From Thiomicrorhabdus sp. (lineage in GTDB: Bacteria > Pseudomonadota > Gammaproteobacteria > Thiomicrospirales > Thiomicrospiraceae), in NCBI RefSeq assembly GCF_963677875.1, contig NZ_OY782562.1:275068-339067 (forward strand): a stretch of 64,000 nt of DNA, read 5' to 3'. The notes under the pieces were generated by a model. It did not search any database, was not told the DNA's origin, and saw only the letters and a list, made by a program, of their open reading frames with translations. Both the position numbers and the translations under genes were made by a program. Shown one piece after another: positions 1-8,505 of the stretch; within the stretch, counting starts at the first letter, position 1, and every line of letters begins with the position of its first letter.

Positions 1-560
1 GGCGACACGGCTGCGCAATTTGGGAAGCAGCTCCGCTTCGAACCACGGATTTCTCTTCAACAAAGATTATTCCTGGGGCTCGGATGCGGCAACGGAACCT
101 TCTCCGGCCAGAAATCCTGCCACCGGCGAACCCGTTCGGTTAGAGATGCCCCGGTTTTCCCAAAATGATACTCCTGTGCATAACGGCCTATCACCAGAGT
201 CATTTCCAGCCGGTTCATCGGTTGTAACAGCTTCTCACGCCAGGCCGGCGCACATTCCGGCCGTGGCGGCAAATCCCCATTTTTTCCGGTTCCGGGATAG
301 CAGAACCCCATCGGTAAAATGGCAATGGATTGCGGATCGTAAAACACCGAAGACGAGATGCCCATCCAATGTCGCAAACGTTCACCGCTGGCATCGTCAA
401 ACGGAATCCCGGAAATCTGAACCTTGCGTCCGGGAGCTTGACCTGCAATCAAAATTCTGGCATCCGGCCGGTATTGCAAAACCGGCCGTGGTGCTTGCGG
501 CAGAACGGCCTCGCAAATCCGACAACGGCGAATTTCTTCCAGTAATGCATCGCTGTTCAT
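1..560 (-). pseudogene. uracil-DNA glycosylase family protein, frameshifted near the C-terminus
   Basis: Probable DNA-repair glycosylase of the uracil-DNA glycosylase superfamily. Visible are an N-terminal CRICEAVLPQAPRPVLQ segment, the GQAPG active-site-like loop near residue 42 and a C-terminal LPHPSPRNN motif. The frame starting at 560 (GTG at 563 is an alternative) hits TGA at 57-59 straight after the PRNNLC residues. The next frame reads LKRNPWFEAELLPKLRSRVA to the window edge, which is the expected continuation of this family (HPSPRN..WLK.NPWFE). Restoring one G in the TTTG-TTG stretch (about position 61) would rejoin the two. The gene is therefore cut at its left end by the window and carries an apparent 1-nt deletion. 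It follows yaiI directly, with start and stop overlapping, so the two are probably co-transcribed. Confidence 0.8.
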
Positions 561-562
561 CA

Positions 563-1009
563 CTATCTCTTTGCCAGCCAGCGATCAAGCTGATTGGCGA
601 ATGCCTGCCGGTCTTTCTGGCTGAACGCGTCCGGCCCGCCGGTCTGAACACCGCTTGAACGCAGAGATTCCATGAAATCGCGCATATTCAACCGTGAGCG
701 GATATTGCTTTGCGTATAAAGTTCGCCGCGCGGACTTAAGGCTATCGCTCCTTTGGCAATTACTTCCGAAGCCAGCGGAATATCTGCCGTGATAACCAGA
801 TCCCCCGGGTGACATTTATCAAGAATCCAGTTATCGGCAATATCAAATCCCGCTTCCACCTGGCGAAACTGCACCCATTTCAAAACCGGAATATGCATTG
901 CATGATTGGCAACCAGCGTCAAGGAAATCTGGCTGCGATTAGCCGCCTTAAACAAAATTTCTTTAATCACAACCGGACAAGCGTCGGCATCCACCCATAT
1001 CTGCTTCAT
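563..1009 (-). CDS. yaiI: YaiI/YqxD family protein (DUF188)
   Basis: 148 aa, the usual length of the YaiI/YqxD family, whose function is unknown although its fold resembles PIN/NYN nucleases. The start shows the family signature [13 protein letters not shown], and acidic residues recur in the TADIPLA motif. The C-terminal half has the conserved [11 protein letters not shown] and [23 protein letters not shown] segments. An AGGAAGTAG Shine-Dalgarno precedes the ATG at 1009. It is the upstream gene of a two-gene unit with the uracil-DNA glycosylase family gene; stop and next start overlap. Confidence 0.93.
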   Translation of the reverse strand: MKQIWVDADACPVVIKEILFKAANRSQISLTLVANHAMHIPVLKWVQFRQVEAGFDIADNWILDKCHPGDLVITADIPLASEVIAKGAIALSPRGELYTQSNIRSRLNMRDFMESLRSSGVQTGGPDAFSQKDRQAFANQLDRWLAKR

Positions 1010-1044
1010 CTACTTCCTATATTTCTTTATTGTGATTACTGTGA

Positions 1045-2157
1045 TTACTGCGACAATTTCCCGACAAGACGGTAAATCAGACCAGAGTCCATACCAAGGT
1101 ACAACCGTCCAAACTCATCCGCCGCCAGACTGCGAACTCTCTGCTGCAAATCAACCAGATAGCGCTGCTCACTGTGCGCATACCCTTTTTCATCCACCTC
1201 AATCCGGTTAAGATGACGCAACTTCAAGGCGCCGGTCAGTAAGCTTTCCTGCCAGTCCGGGAATTCCCGCCCCCGGTAAAGCAGTAAATCGCTCGGGGCA
1301 ATCGATGGAATATACACCTTGCGCGGTTCCTGCATTCCCGGCTTGTGTTTTACGCCAACATCAATGTCGGCAAAATACTCCTGTCCCTGCGACACAAGCG
1401 GCCAACCGTAGTTTTTGCCTTTCTCAATCAGATTGATTTCATCGCCTCCGCGCGGACCATGTTCGATTTCCCAAAGACGATCCGTAACAGCATCATACAC
1501 AAGACCCTGCGGGTTACGATGACCGTAGCTCCAGATTTCGTCCAAGGCTCCAGAGACGCCGACAAACGGATTATCCTGCGGAACCGAACCATCCATGTTC
1601 AACCGGATAATCGTTCCGATATGATTTGTCAGATCTTGTGCCGGCGCTCGCAAACCACGATCTCCAACCGAAAAAAACACATGTCCCTTTCCATCGAAGG
1701 CAATTCGGCTGCCAAAGTGAATGTTGCGCAAACTTGCAGAGTCGCTCACCAGTAAATCCTGCCAATCGACAAGCGCATCGTCTTTCAGGCGCGCTCGTGC
1801 CAACGTCGTTCTGGCCTGAACCAACCCTGGTTTACTGTAGGTAAAATACAACCAGCCGCTTTCAGAGAAATCCGGAGGAACCGCAACATCCAGTAATCCG
1901 CCCTGGCCTTGATCCTGCACTTCCGGCAGCCCCTGTAACCAAGTCAGTCGAGCTGGCCCGGAACGCAAATTCAACAGCCCGGCTTTACCGTCACGCACAG
2001 TAAACACGATCCGATCCCGATCGACAAAATCCATCGCCCAGACAATTCCAAGGTTTTCAGCCACTTTCTCAAGGCGCACCGGCGTAGCCTCATCGGCCGA
2101 CACACTGGCCGACAGTACCGAAGCCAGCAGTGCAAAATGCCACAGCAGACGCAACAT
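1045..2157 (-). CDS. exported PQQ-dependent sugar dehydrogenase (YliI/aldose dehydrogenase family)
   Basis: 370 aa from the ATG at 2157, chosen because GGGAGAG precedes it and a Sec signal peptide follows (LLWHFALLASVLSASVSA). A longer in-frame ORF reaches 2388 but its extra 77 residues look non-coding. The mature part is a GSDH-type six-bladed beta-propeller: LLDVAVPPDF, a histidine in NIHFGSRIAFDGKGHVFFSVGDRG-like blades, YGHRNPQGLVYD, and EIEHGPRGGDEINLI followed by KNYGWPLVS. Family members oxidise aldoses in the periplasm with PQQ and Ca2+; substrate cannot be read from sequence. No PQQ biosynthesis genes are in the window. Divergent from the Na/Pi cotransporter gene. Confidence 0.88.
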   Translation of the reverse strand: MLRLLWHFALLASVLSASVSADEATPVRLEKVAENLGIVWAMDFVDRDRIVFTVRDGKAGLLNLRSGPARLTWLQGLPEVQDQGQGGLLDVAVPPDFSESGWLYFTYSKPGLVQARTTLARARLKDDALVDWQDLLVSDSASLRNIHFGSRIAFDGKGHVFFSVGDRGLRAPAQDLTNHIGTIIRLNMDGSVPQDNPFVGVSGALDEIWSYGHRNPQGLVYDAVTDRLWEIEHGPRGGDEINLIEKGKNYGWPLVSQGQEYFADIDVGVKHKPGMQEPRKVYIPSIAPSDLLLYRGREFPDWQESLLTGALKLRHLNRIEVDEKGYAHSEQRYLVDLQQRVRSLAADEFGRLYLGMDSGLIYRLVGKLSQ

Positions 2158-2373
2158 TGATCTCTCCCGAAATTTCCAACCGCTTCGGGTACAGCTTAAA
2201 GTAAAAATATCGAAAATGCGCGTAAAAAACGGCTGATCAGTCGTTCCAACCCGGTGACGACAGTAACAACACCGAAAATGCCTTCCCCCTGTAACAAAGG
2301 CGTTTGATTGCCAGACATTGCCAGGACTGCGTATAATCGCACAACCCGATTCAAGTAAAAACATCATAGCCCT

Positions 2374-3972
2374 ATGCACGAACTTCACAGTCTCATTCTG
2401 GTTTCCGGCGGCCTCGGTCTATTTCTTTTGGGAATGATCATTATGACCGACGGCTTGAAAAAACTCGCCGGCGATCGCATTCGTACCGCGCTGTTTCGCT
2501 TTACCAAGACGCCGACATCCGGCGCGCTGACCGGCGCACTGAGTACCGCCGTCGTGCAATCTTCCAGTGCAACGACTGTCGCGGCGGTCGGCTTCGTGGC
2601 AGCAGGTCTGATGAGCTTCAGTAATGCACTGGGGGTGATTTTCGGTGCGAATATCGGCACGACCATTACCGGCTGGATGGTCGCCCTGCTCGGCTTTAAA
2701 TTTTCAATCGACTCAATCGCTTTGCCGATTTTGCTGTTCGGCGTTCTGTTGCGGCTGTTTTCCCGCGGTAAATGGGCTCAGACCGGTCTGGCCATTGCCG
2801 GTTTCGGCCTGATTTTCGTCGGCATCGACACCATGCAGGAAGCCATGGTCGGGATGCGCGATTTAATCGATTTTTCCAAACTGCCCGCCAACAACCTGAT
2901 CGGTCAACTGCAACTGCTCTTTCTGGGGCTGATCTTCACTCTGGTCACACAATCCTCCAGTGCAGGCGTTGCCGTAACCTTGACCGCTCTGTTCACCGGA
3001 ATGATTGAATTCGAGCAAGCGGCAGCACTGGTCATCGGCATGGATGTCGGTACCACTGCCACCTCTTTTATTGCGACCATCGGCGGCACGGTCGGGGCCA
3101 GACGAACCGGCTATTCACACGTTTTCTATAATCTGATTACCGCAATCATGGCACTGCTGCTCATCACGCCCTACACACTGTTCTGGGAATCCTTTGCACC
3201 GGGCAGTCTGCAACAACACGCGGAAATGGCTCTGGTTGGCTTCCACTCTCTGTTCAACCTGATCGGAGTGCTGCTGATTCTGCCCTTTACCAAACAGTTT
3301 GCTGCACTAATGTGTAAGCTGGTACCCCAGGCAGGAAACCCATCACTCGACCGACTCGACAAGCAACTGTTGCAAACACCCGATCTGGCTTTAAACGCCG
3401 CTCAAATCACGCTACTGGAACTGATGATGACGCTGATTGACGAACTGAGTTTTCTCACCCAAAATCCATCGCCGAAAACATTTCGCTCGGATTTAACCCA
3501 ATTACAGCAGGATCTTGACCAAACCCAATATTATCTGGATCAAATTCATCTTACTCAAAACGAAGGCCATCTTTGGCAACGGCTCGTGACGATGATTCAT
3601 CTGCTCGATCACCTGCAAAGACTGCACGAGCGCTGCGAAGAAGAGTCCGAGCGTGCCGAGGCCTGCAAACGTTTCCCCACGCTGCAGACGACATCGGATC
3701 GAATGGCTCGGGACATTACGACACTATCGGCAAAACTTCGCGAACGGGACTGGGCAGTTTCTTTACAACTTACCGACTCGCTGCACCGCTTTGTCGATCA
3801 GGATGCCGAAGCTTACCGACATGCAATGATGGAACGCATGGGACGGGGAGAAATCAGTTCAGACCAGTGCTGGGATTCACTTGAAGCAATCCGCTGGATG
3901 AAACGGGTCAGCAATCACCTGTACCGTCTTTGTTACCATTTACAGCAAATGCTGCTCGATTCCGCAAACTAA
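2374..3972 (+). CDS. Na+/phosphate cotransporter family protein with C-terminal PhoU-like domain
   Basis: 532 aa inner-membrane protein of the NptA/YjbB family. Residues 1-310 are strongly hydrophobic and hold the two inverted repeats marked by QSSS motifs (VVQSSSATTVAAVG near 62 and VTQSSSAGVAVTL near 192), which form the Na+/Pi site in this family. Residues from about 340 to the end are soluble, helical and acidic, matching a PhoU-like regulatory tail. It could import or export phosphate; YjbB in E. coli exports it. No strong Shine-Dalgarno is visible before the ATG at 2374. Transcribed divergently from the sugar dehydrogenase. Confidence 0.9.
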   Translation: MHELHSLILVSGGLGLFLLGMIIMTDGLKKLAGDRIRTALFRFTKTPTSGALTGALSTAVVQSSSATTVAAVGFVAAGLMSFSNALGVIFGANIGTTITGWMVALLGFKFSIDSIALPILLFGVLLRLFSRGKWAQTGLAIAGFGLIFVGIDTMQEAMVGMRDLIDFSKLPANNLIGQLQLLFLGLIFTLVTQSSSAGVAVTLTALFTGMIEFEQAAALVIGMDVGTTATSFIATIGGTVGARRTGYSHVFYNLITAIMALLLITPYTLFWESFAPGSLQQHAEMALVGFHSLFNLIGVLLILPFTKQFAALMCKLVPQAGNPSLDRLDKQLLQTPDLALNAAQITLLELMMTLIDELSFLTQNPSPKTFRSDLTQLQQDLDQTQYYLDQIHLTQNEGHLWQRLVTMIHLLDHLQRLHERCEEESERAEACKRFPTLQTTSDRMARDITTLSAKLRERDWAVSLQLTDSLHRFVDQDAEAYRHAMMERMGRGEISSDQCWDSLEAIRWMKRVSNHLYRLCYHLQQMLLDSAN

Positions 3973-4046
3973 CCTTTCCCGGCAAACCGAAACTCGGCGC
4001 CGGTTTAAATGGAAGCCTCACTCGGAAAACATCACAAAACCGCTGC

Positions 4047-4727
4047 TTATCTCTTTTGCAACAATCTGGCATCGAATTCGGCAAGAGATTCCAGAACGAC
4101 GTCGGCCAAGGCGAGCATGGGCTCGAAATAGTGCGCTTCGGAAGGAACGCCGACCACTTTCATGCCTGCCGACTTCGCAGCTCTGGCACCGGTTGGCGAA
4201 TCTTCCAACGCCAAAGCGCGGACAGCGTCGACTTTTAGGCTCGCCAAGGCATGAAGATAAATATCCGGCCGGGGCTTGCCGGCGGCTACCATTTGCGACG
4301 ACAAAACACAATCGAATGCATCCTGACAATTCAAAGCTCGAATGACGGTACGGCAAAGACACAGGGGCGCATTCGATGCCAGACCGATTTTGATTCCGGC
4401 TTCCCGACAGACCGCCATCGCTTCGAAAAACCCCGGCTTCGACACACATTGCGCACTTAGAAGCGCGTCAACTTCTTCGATCACCGCCGCTTCCGCCTGA
4501 TGTTTGCTCATTTGTCGCCACGGCGATTTACGGTACCAGTAGTCAGTTACCGCTTCGGTTGTCAGGTTGGCCGTTTGCAGCTGGTCTTCCATCGTGACGT
4601 TACAACCCAAGGACGAAAAAACCCGTTTTTCCGCTTGCTTCCAATAAGGTTCTGAATCAACGATCAGGCCGTCCATATCAAAGACAACCGCCTGGATCAC
4701 GTTCCGGGGTTCAATCGATTTCGGCAT
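4047..4727 (-). CDS. hxpB: HAD-family phosphatase, HxpB/YniC-like
   Basis: 226 aa HAD hydrolase of the beta-phosphoglucomutase-like subfamily. Motif I is FDMDGLIVDSEP (about residues 15-26), motif II is LASNAP, motif III lysine is in AAGKPRPDIY and motif IV is LEDSPTGARAAKSAG. A helical cap lies between motifs I and II. Closest in feel to E. coli HxpB (hexitol/2-deoxyglucose-6-phosphate phosphatase), although substrate assignment inside this family is unreliable. Its start lies 17 nt inside the upstream dUTPase gene, so translation of the two is probably coupled. Confidence 0.82.
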   Translation of the reverse strand: MPKSIEPRNVIQAVVFDMDGLIVDSEPYWKQAEKRVFSSLGCNVTMEDQLQTANLTTEAVTDYWYRKSPWRQMSKHQAEAAVIEEVDALLSAQCVSKPGFFEAMAVCREAGIKIGLASNAPLCLCRTVIRALNCQDAFDCVLSSQMVAAGKPRPDIYLHALASLKVDAVRALALEDSPTGARAAKSAGMKVVGVPSEAHYFEPMLALADVVLESLAEFDARLLQKR

Positions 4728-5409
4728 AACTCAACTTAAGGTTACGATACAGCTCTTCACCGGAAAAAACCGTCATCTCCCGAATGATTTCAAACATCAC
4801 CACATTATCCTCCCGGCCATTCCAGAGTTTGGTGTAAGTCCCCTCTTTATAACCGTGATCCTGACGGAAGCGGTTCAAAACGTTTTTCGCCATATAGAGA
4901 CGGTAAAGTTGCTGGAAATCCAAACCGGCCACCTTGCAGGAAGACAAAAAACTTTCCAGAAGCTGACGCAAGTAAACTTCGCTCACATCACCTTTCTGCA
5001 GCGCACAGGCCATCAGCGCTTCATGCACGGCAACCTTATCCATCACCGACAAACCGTCACGGGCATCCACTATTTGCTCCACTGACACATTCTGCACCGA
5101 TAACAACAGATCACTCGCCTGTTCGACTGCCATTTTTTCCAGAAGCAAACTTAAAATGAAATGCCAGATATCGACCAGTTCGATACGGACGTTTTCTTCG
5201 TCAATCGGCGCCTCGACACTTTTCCAGTGCTTCCAGGGATAACTATCGATCAACTCGGCCGTTTCCATATAAATGCAACGGCGCCAATCAATGGTTTTGC
5301 CTAAGCCAGTCATGCCGGAGCGCCAGTTTTCACCATTGGTTGCGACGTTAAGTTGGCTCTGCATGTGCAACATTTCATTAATAGAATCGGTCAGATCGTG
5401 TTTATGCAT
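4711..5409 (-). CDS. all-alpha (dimeric) dUTPase
   Basis: 232 aa. The sequence is entirely helical in character and carries the NTP-pyrophosphohydrolase metal motif of dimeric dUTPases: METAELIDSYPWKHWK (E-x-x-E) near residue 49 and RIELVDIWHF (E-x-x-D) near 77. The family hydrolyses dUTP (and dUDP) to dUMP, keeping uracil out of DNA and supplying thymidylate synthesis. This is the Campylobacter/trypanosomatid type, not the trimeric beta-barrel Dut found in most gammaproteobacteria. The downstream HAD phosphatase overlaps its 3' end by 17 nt. Confidence 0.85.
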   Translation of the reverse strand: MHKHDLTDSINEMLHMQSQLNVATNGENWRSGMTGLGKTIDWRRCIYMETAELIDSYPWKHWKSVEAPIDEENVRIELVDIWHFILSLLLEKMAVEQASDLLLSVQNVSVEQIVDARDGLSVMDKVAVHEALMACALQKGDVSEVYLRQLLESFLSSCKVAGLDFQQLYRLYMAKNVLNRFRQDHGYKEGTYTKLWNGREDNVVMFEIIREMTVFSGEELYRNLKLSYAEID

Positions 5410-5798
5410 AATTCACCATAGTAATGCTAGTAATACTTTCTAAAAAAATCAGCACCTTCCGCCAAAACAGCAGTAAGGCCAGGCCGATGTTCCGCTATTC
5501 TGTGGTTCGAAAAATCGAGTCAGTAAGTGATCAGCAAGCGAGATGGCTCACAATACCAGATCCACCCCGAAACTGTCCTGTAAATTTACATCTCACACTG
5601 TCCACTCAAGCGGGAATTCTCAAGCAGACAAACATCCGTAAAAAGTAAAAGGTGATAAGATAATCGACAAACCTCAACAAAGCGGCTACGCCCGGTTTCA
5701 CCCTTTAGCGGGAAACTCCCGGCAGATCGTCGACCATCGGCATGCCTTTGACTCGAATATATATCGCATGCAGATGACAAAACCATAAAAGCAATAAA
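5410..5798. other. 389-bp intergenic region
   Basis: Separates the leftward dUTPase gene from the rightward LysE gene, so it should hold both promoters. Short ORFs on both strands show no recognisable family or good ribosome binding site. No clear repeat or terminator was seen. Confidence 0.4.
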
Positions 5799-6428
5799 AT
5801 GAACATAGAATATTACTCGATTTTTCTGATCACAACTCTGCTGTTGGTCATGGTTCCCGGCCCGTCTGCAATGGTGGTTTCCGCTCAGGGCGCTTCACTT
5901 CAGTCCAAGAAAGCCTTTTTCGGCGTTTTGGGCATTGCAACCGCAGACATCGCTTTTTTCGCCTTGTCGGCAACCGGGATCGCCACCCTGATCATTGCAT
6001 CCAGCACCTTGTTTGCTGTGATCAAGTGGCTTGGAGTGCTGTTTTTACTGTATCTCGGGCTATCGGTTCTTTTCAGTAAAACCCCGGCAATCCGTTTCGA
6101 CGGCGGTAAAACCGATGGTCGAATAATCCGCCTGTTCAGTCGAGGGCTGATCATTCAGTTCGCCAATCCGAAAGCCTTGATGTATTTTTCCGCCCTACTG
6201 CCACAATTCATTGATCCGCACGAACCGCTCATGCAGCAAATCCTGATCATGGGTTTCAGCCTGTTTCTGGCCGATCTTCTAGTCTACAGTGCCTATGCGC
6301 TGATGGGAGCTTACTTGGCAAAACGGCAACTGAACGGCCGAGCGGTCAACCTGATCAATAAAACTGCCGGTTCGGCTTTAATCTATACCGGTGTTAAAAT
6401 GGCTCTGCTGGAAAATCGGCAGGCTTAA
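5799..6428 (+). CDS. LysE/RhtB family amino-acid exporter
   Basis: 209 aa inner-membrane protein with about six hydrophobic segments. The N-terminus has the LysE/RhtB signature MVPGPSAMVVSAQGASLQSKKAFFGVLGIA, and QFANPKALMYFSALLPQF follows the third segment, as is typical of RhtB-type homoserine/threonine/amino-acid exporters. Length is normal (200-210 aa). It lies upstream of metY on the same strand with a gap of 218 bp, so an independent promoter for metY is likely. The substrate cannot be assigned; proximity to homoserine metabolism is only circumstantial. Confidence 0.9.
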   Translation: MNIEYYSIFLITTLLLVMVPGPSAMVVSAQGASLQSKKAFFGVLGIATADIAFFALSATGIATLIIASSTLFAVIKWLGVLFLLYLGLSVLFSKTPAIRFDGGKTDGRIIRLFSRGLIIQFANPKALMYFSALLPQFIDPHEPLMQQILIMGFSLFLADLLVYSAYALMGAYLAKRQLNGRAVNLINKTAGSALIYTGVKMALLENRQA

Positions 6429-6646
6429 AAAATAAAATAAAAGAAAGCACATAAACGCATAAACAAAGAGGCCGAACCCCTCAACTTTCGATCATAACCT
6501 CGATCTTTCCTGAAGCGACCCGACTTAAAAGCGCTCGTTCAGCAGAAAATTCATTCATCCATAGATGAAAAAAATCAATCTACAGCCTTGTCTGATTGAT
6601 TAAGATATAACCCATTTGATTAAACTCACCATAACAGGATGTACCC

Positions 6647-7924
6647 ATGAAATTAGAGTCCATTGCCCTGCACACAGGTTACAAATCCGAAGCCACTACC
6701 CGAGCGGCTGCCGTACCGATTTACCAGACAACTTCCTACACCTTCGACGATACGCAGTATGGCGCCGATCTGTTCGACCTGAAAATTCCGGGCAATATCT
6801 ACTCTCGAATCATGAATCCGACGAATGCCGTTCTGGAAGAACGCGTTGCCGCCATGGAAGGTGGTGTCGGCGCTCTGGCTGTCGCCTCTGGAATGACGGC
6901 AATCACCTATGCCGTTCAAACCATTGCCCAGGCCGGCGATAACATCATCAGTACCAGCCAGCTGTACGGCGGAACTTACAATCTGTTCGCGCACACTCTG
7001 CCTCGTCAGGGCATTGAAGTCAAAATGATCAAAGCCGACGACTACGCCGGATTTGAAGCGGCTATCGACGAAAACACCAAAGCGATCTTCTGCGAATCCA
7101 TCGGCAACCCGGCCGGAAATGTCGTCGATCTTGCCAAACTCGCCGAAATCGCGCATAAACACGGCATCCCGCTAATAGTCGACAACACGGTTGCCACCCC
7201 GTATCTATGCCGACCAATTGACCTGGGAGCGGACATTGTCATCCACGCTCTGACCAAATTTATTGGCGGTCACGGCACCACCATTGCCGGAGCAATTGTC
7301 GACTCCGGAAAATTCGACTGGGCAGCACATGCCGATCGTTTCCCGATGCTGAACGAACCGGACCCGTCTTACCACGGTGTCAGCTATACCAAGGATATCG
7401 GCGCTGCAGCCTTTATTGCCCGCTGCAGAGTGGTACCGCTACGCAACACTGGCGGCGCCTTATCCGCTCACAGTGCTTTTCTAATCCTTCAAGGTCTGGA
7501 AACCCTCGGCCTGCGTATGGAAAAACACTGTGACAACACTCTCAAGGTTGCCGAATACCTGAATAACCACCCGAAAGTGTCCTGGGTCAACTACGCGGCC
7601 CTCCCTGATGACAAATATCATGCCGTGTGCCAGAAAATTACCGGCGGTAAGGCATCCGGTATTCTGAGTTTCGGTATCAAGGGCGGACGCCAGTCAGGCG
7701 CCCAGTTCATCGATGCACTGCAAATGATCTTGAGACTGGTCAATATCGGTGACGCCAAATCGCTTGCCTGCCACCCGGCCACCACGACTCACCGCCAGTT
7801 AAACCCGGAAGAACTGGCAAAAGCAGGTGTTTCCGAAGACCTGGTTAGACTGTCTATCGGTATCGAGCATATTGACGACATCATCGCCGATATCGAACAG
7901 GCGCTGGACAAAGTCTCTGCCTGA
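6647..7924 (+). CDS. metY: O-acetylhomoserine aminocarboxypropyltransferase (homocysteine synthase)
   Basis: 425 aa PLP enzyme of the Cys/Met metabolism family. It makes homocysteine by direct sulfhydrylation of O-acetylhomoserine with sulfide. Visible are YSRIMNPTNAVLEERVAAMEGG, the stretch around SQLYGGTYNLF, the PLP lysine in HALTKFIGGHGT (near residue 205) and the C-terminal SLACHPATTTHRQL motif. Length matches MetY (about 425-430) and exceeds MetB/MetC (about 385-395). AGGATG-type Shine-Dalgarno precedes the ATG. Followed by an intrinsic terminator at 7965-7990. Use of free sulfide would suit a sulfur-oxidising host. Confidence 0.95.
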   Translation: MKLESIALHTGYKSEATTRAAAVPIYQTTSYTFDDTQYGADLFDLKIPGNIYSRIMNPTNAVLEERVAAMEGGVGALAVASGMTAITYAVQTIAQAGDNIISTSQLYGGTYNLFAHTLPRQGIEVKMIKADDYAGFEAAIDENTKAIFCESIGNPAGNVVDLAKLAEIAHKHGIPLIVDNTVATPYLCRPIDLGADIVIHALTKFIGGHGTTIAGAIVDSGKFDWAAHADRFPMLNEPDPSYHGVSYTKDIGAAAFIARCRVVPLRNTGGALSAHSAFLILQGLETLGLRMEKHCDNTLKVAEYLNNHPKVSWVNYAALPDDKYHAVCQKITGGKASGILSFGIKGGRQSGAQFIDALQMILRLVNIGDAKSLACHPATTTHRQLNPEELAKAGVSEDLVRLSIGIEHIDDIIADIEQALDKVSA

Positions 7925-7964
7925 CAGCAGTCGAAAGACTAAACAAAGACTAAACAATATGCAG

Positions 7965-7990
7965 AAACCGCGATTTTATCGCGGTTTTTT
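7965..7990 (+). terminator. intrinsic terminator of metY
   Basis: Perfect 9-bp stem AAACCGCGA/TCGCGGTTT with a 5-nt loop and a T tract, 40 bp after the metY stop. Confidence 0.9.
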
Positions 7991-8043
7991 AATGCAGCAC
8001 TTTTTCCCTTTACCGTCTGCGTTTGATAAAAAAGCATTTCCCT

Positions 8044-8160
8044 ACTTCTAACTTCTAACTTCTAACTTCTAACTTCTAACTTCTAACTTCTAACTGCTAA
8101 CTGCTAACTGCTAACTGCTAACTGCTAACTGCTAACTGCTAACTGCTAACTGCTAACTGC
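8044..8160. repeat. heptanucleotide tandem repeat (ACTTCTA x7 then ACTGCTA x9.7)
   Basis: An uninterrupted 117-bp array with period 7. The first seven units read ACTTCTA, the next nine full units and one partial unit read ACTGCTA. No unit deviates within either block. It lies between the metY terminator and the dps-like gene and is not inside a plausible gene. The two-block structure implies expansion of a parental unit and of a T-to-G variant by slippage. Confidence 0.97.
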
Positions 8161-8417
8161 ATTGCTGTTCAAAAGACGTTTCAATTTATCCGAAATTCGC
8201 TTTTAACGATGATTGCATTTCATGTTGATTCTTCCTTTCCTCTGCACCACATTCATCACCAGACAATTGCTTGAGACAGGCTTCCTGAACCATCATTCCC
8301 CCTTAATTGGTAAGGTTTTTCGTCCCCTTGACCACCCGCTTATTGATTCGCATCAAATTTCAATTCTCCTGCCCGATTAAAAACCGGCTTGCCGGTTGAC
8401 AATCAAAACTTTCATGC
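8161..8417. other. intergenic region without recognised gene
   Basis: Together with the flanking repeat and operator this makes about 580 bp without a gene between metY and the dps-like gene. No ORF with a convincing start or family match was seen. Confidence 0.4.
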
Positions 8418-8436
8418 AAAAATGATTCTCATTCAT
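8418..8436 (+). promoter_or_regulatory. Fur-box-like operator upstream of dps
   Basis: The core AATGATTCTCATT (8421-8433) matches the Fur consensus GATAATGATAATCATTATC over AATGAT-n-TCATT. It lies about 70 bp before the ATG of the ferritin-like gene, a place where a metal-responsive repressor would act. A single-site match by eye; not tested statistically. Confidence 0.5.
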
Positions 8437-8505
8437 AAGCTAACGCTATATCGCTATATATGAAGAAGCAGACAAAACAAGTAAGACAAACACGAGGAGA
8501 ACGCC

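Noticed and set aside
20-658. 212-codon rightward ORF at the window start
   Set aside because: It is antisense to the uracil-DNA glycosylase and yaiI genes, has no family resemblance and no ribosome binding site.
1034-1053. GTGATTACT direct repeat between yaiI and the sugar dehydrogenase
   Set aside because: Only two 9-bp copies; too short to call a functional repeat.
2158-2388. N-terminal extension of the sugar dehydrogenase
   Set aside because: It would precede the signal peptide with 77 residues unlike any family member and overlap the divergent Na/Pi gene start.
6429-6646. Possible SAM riboswitch or MetJ box ahead of metY
   Set aside because: No AGACGTCT-like repeats and only a weak GAGG/CCCTC pairing; no known riboswitch core could be drawn.
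8044-8160. CRISPR array at the heptamer repeat
   Set aside because: Period 7 with no spacers and no cas genes; it is a simple tandem repeat.
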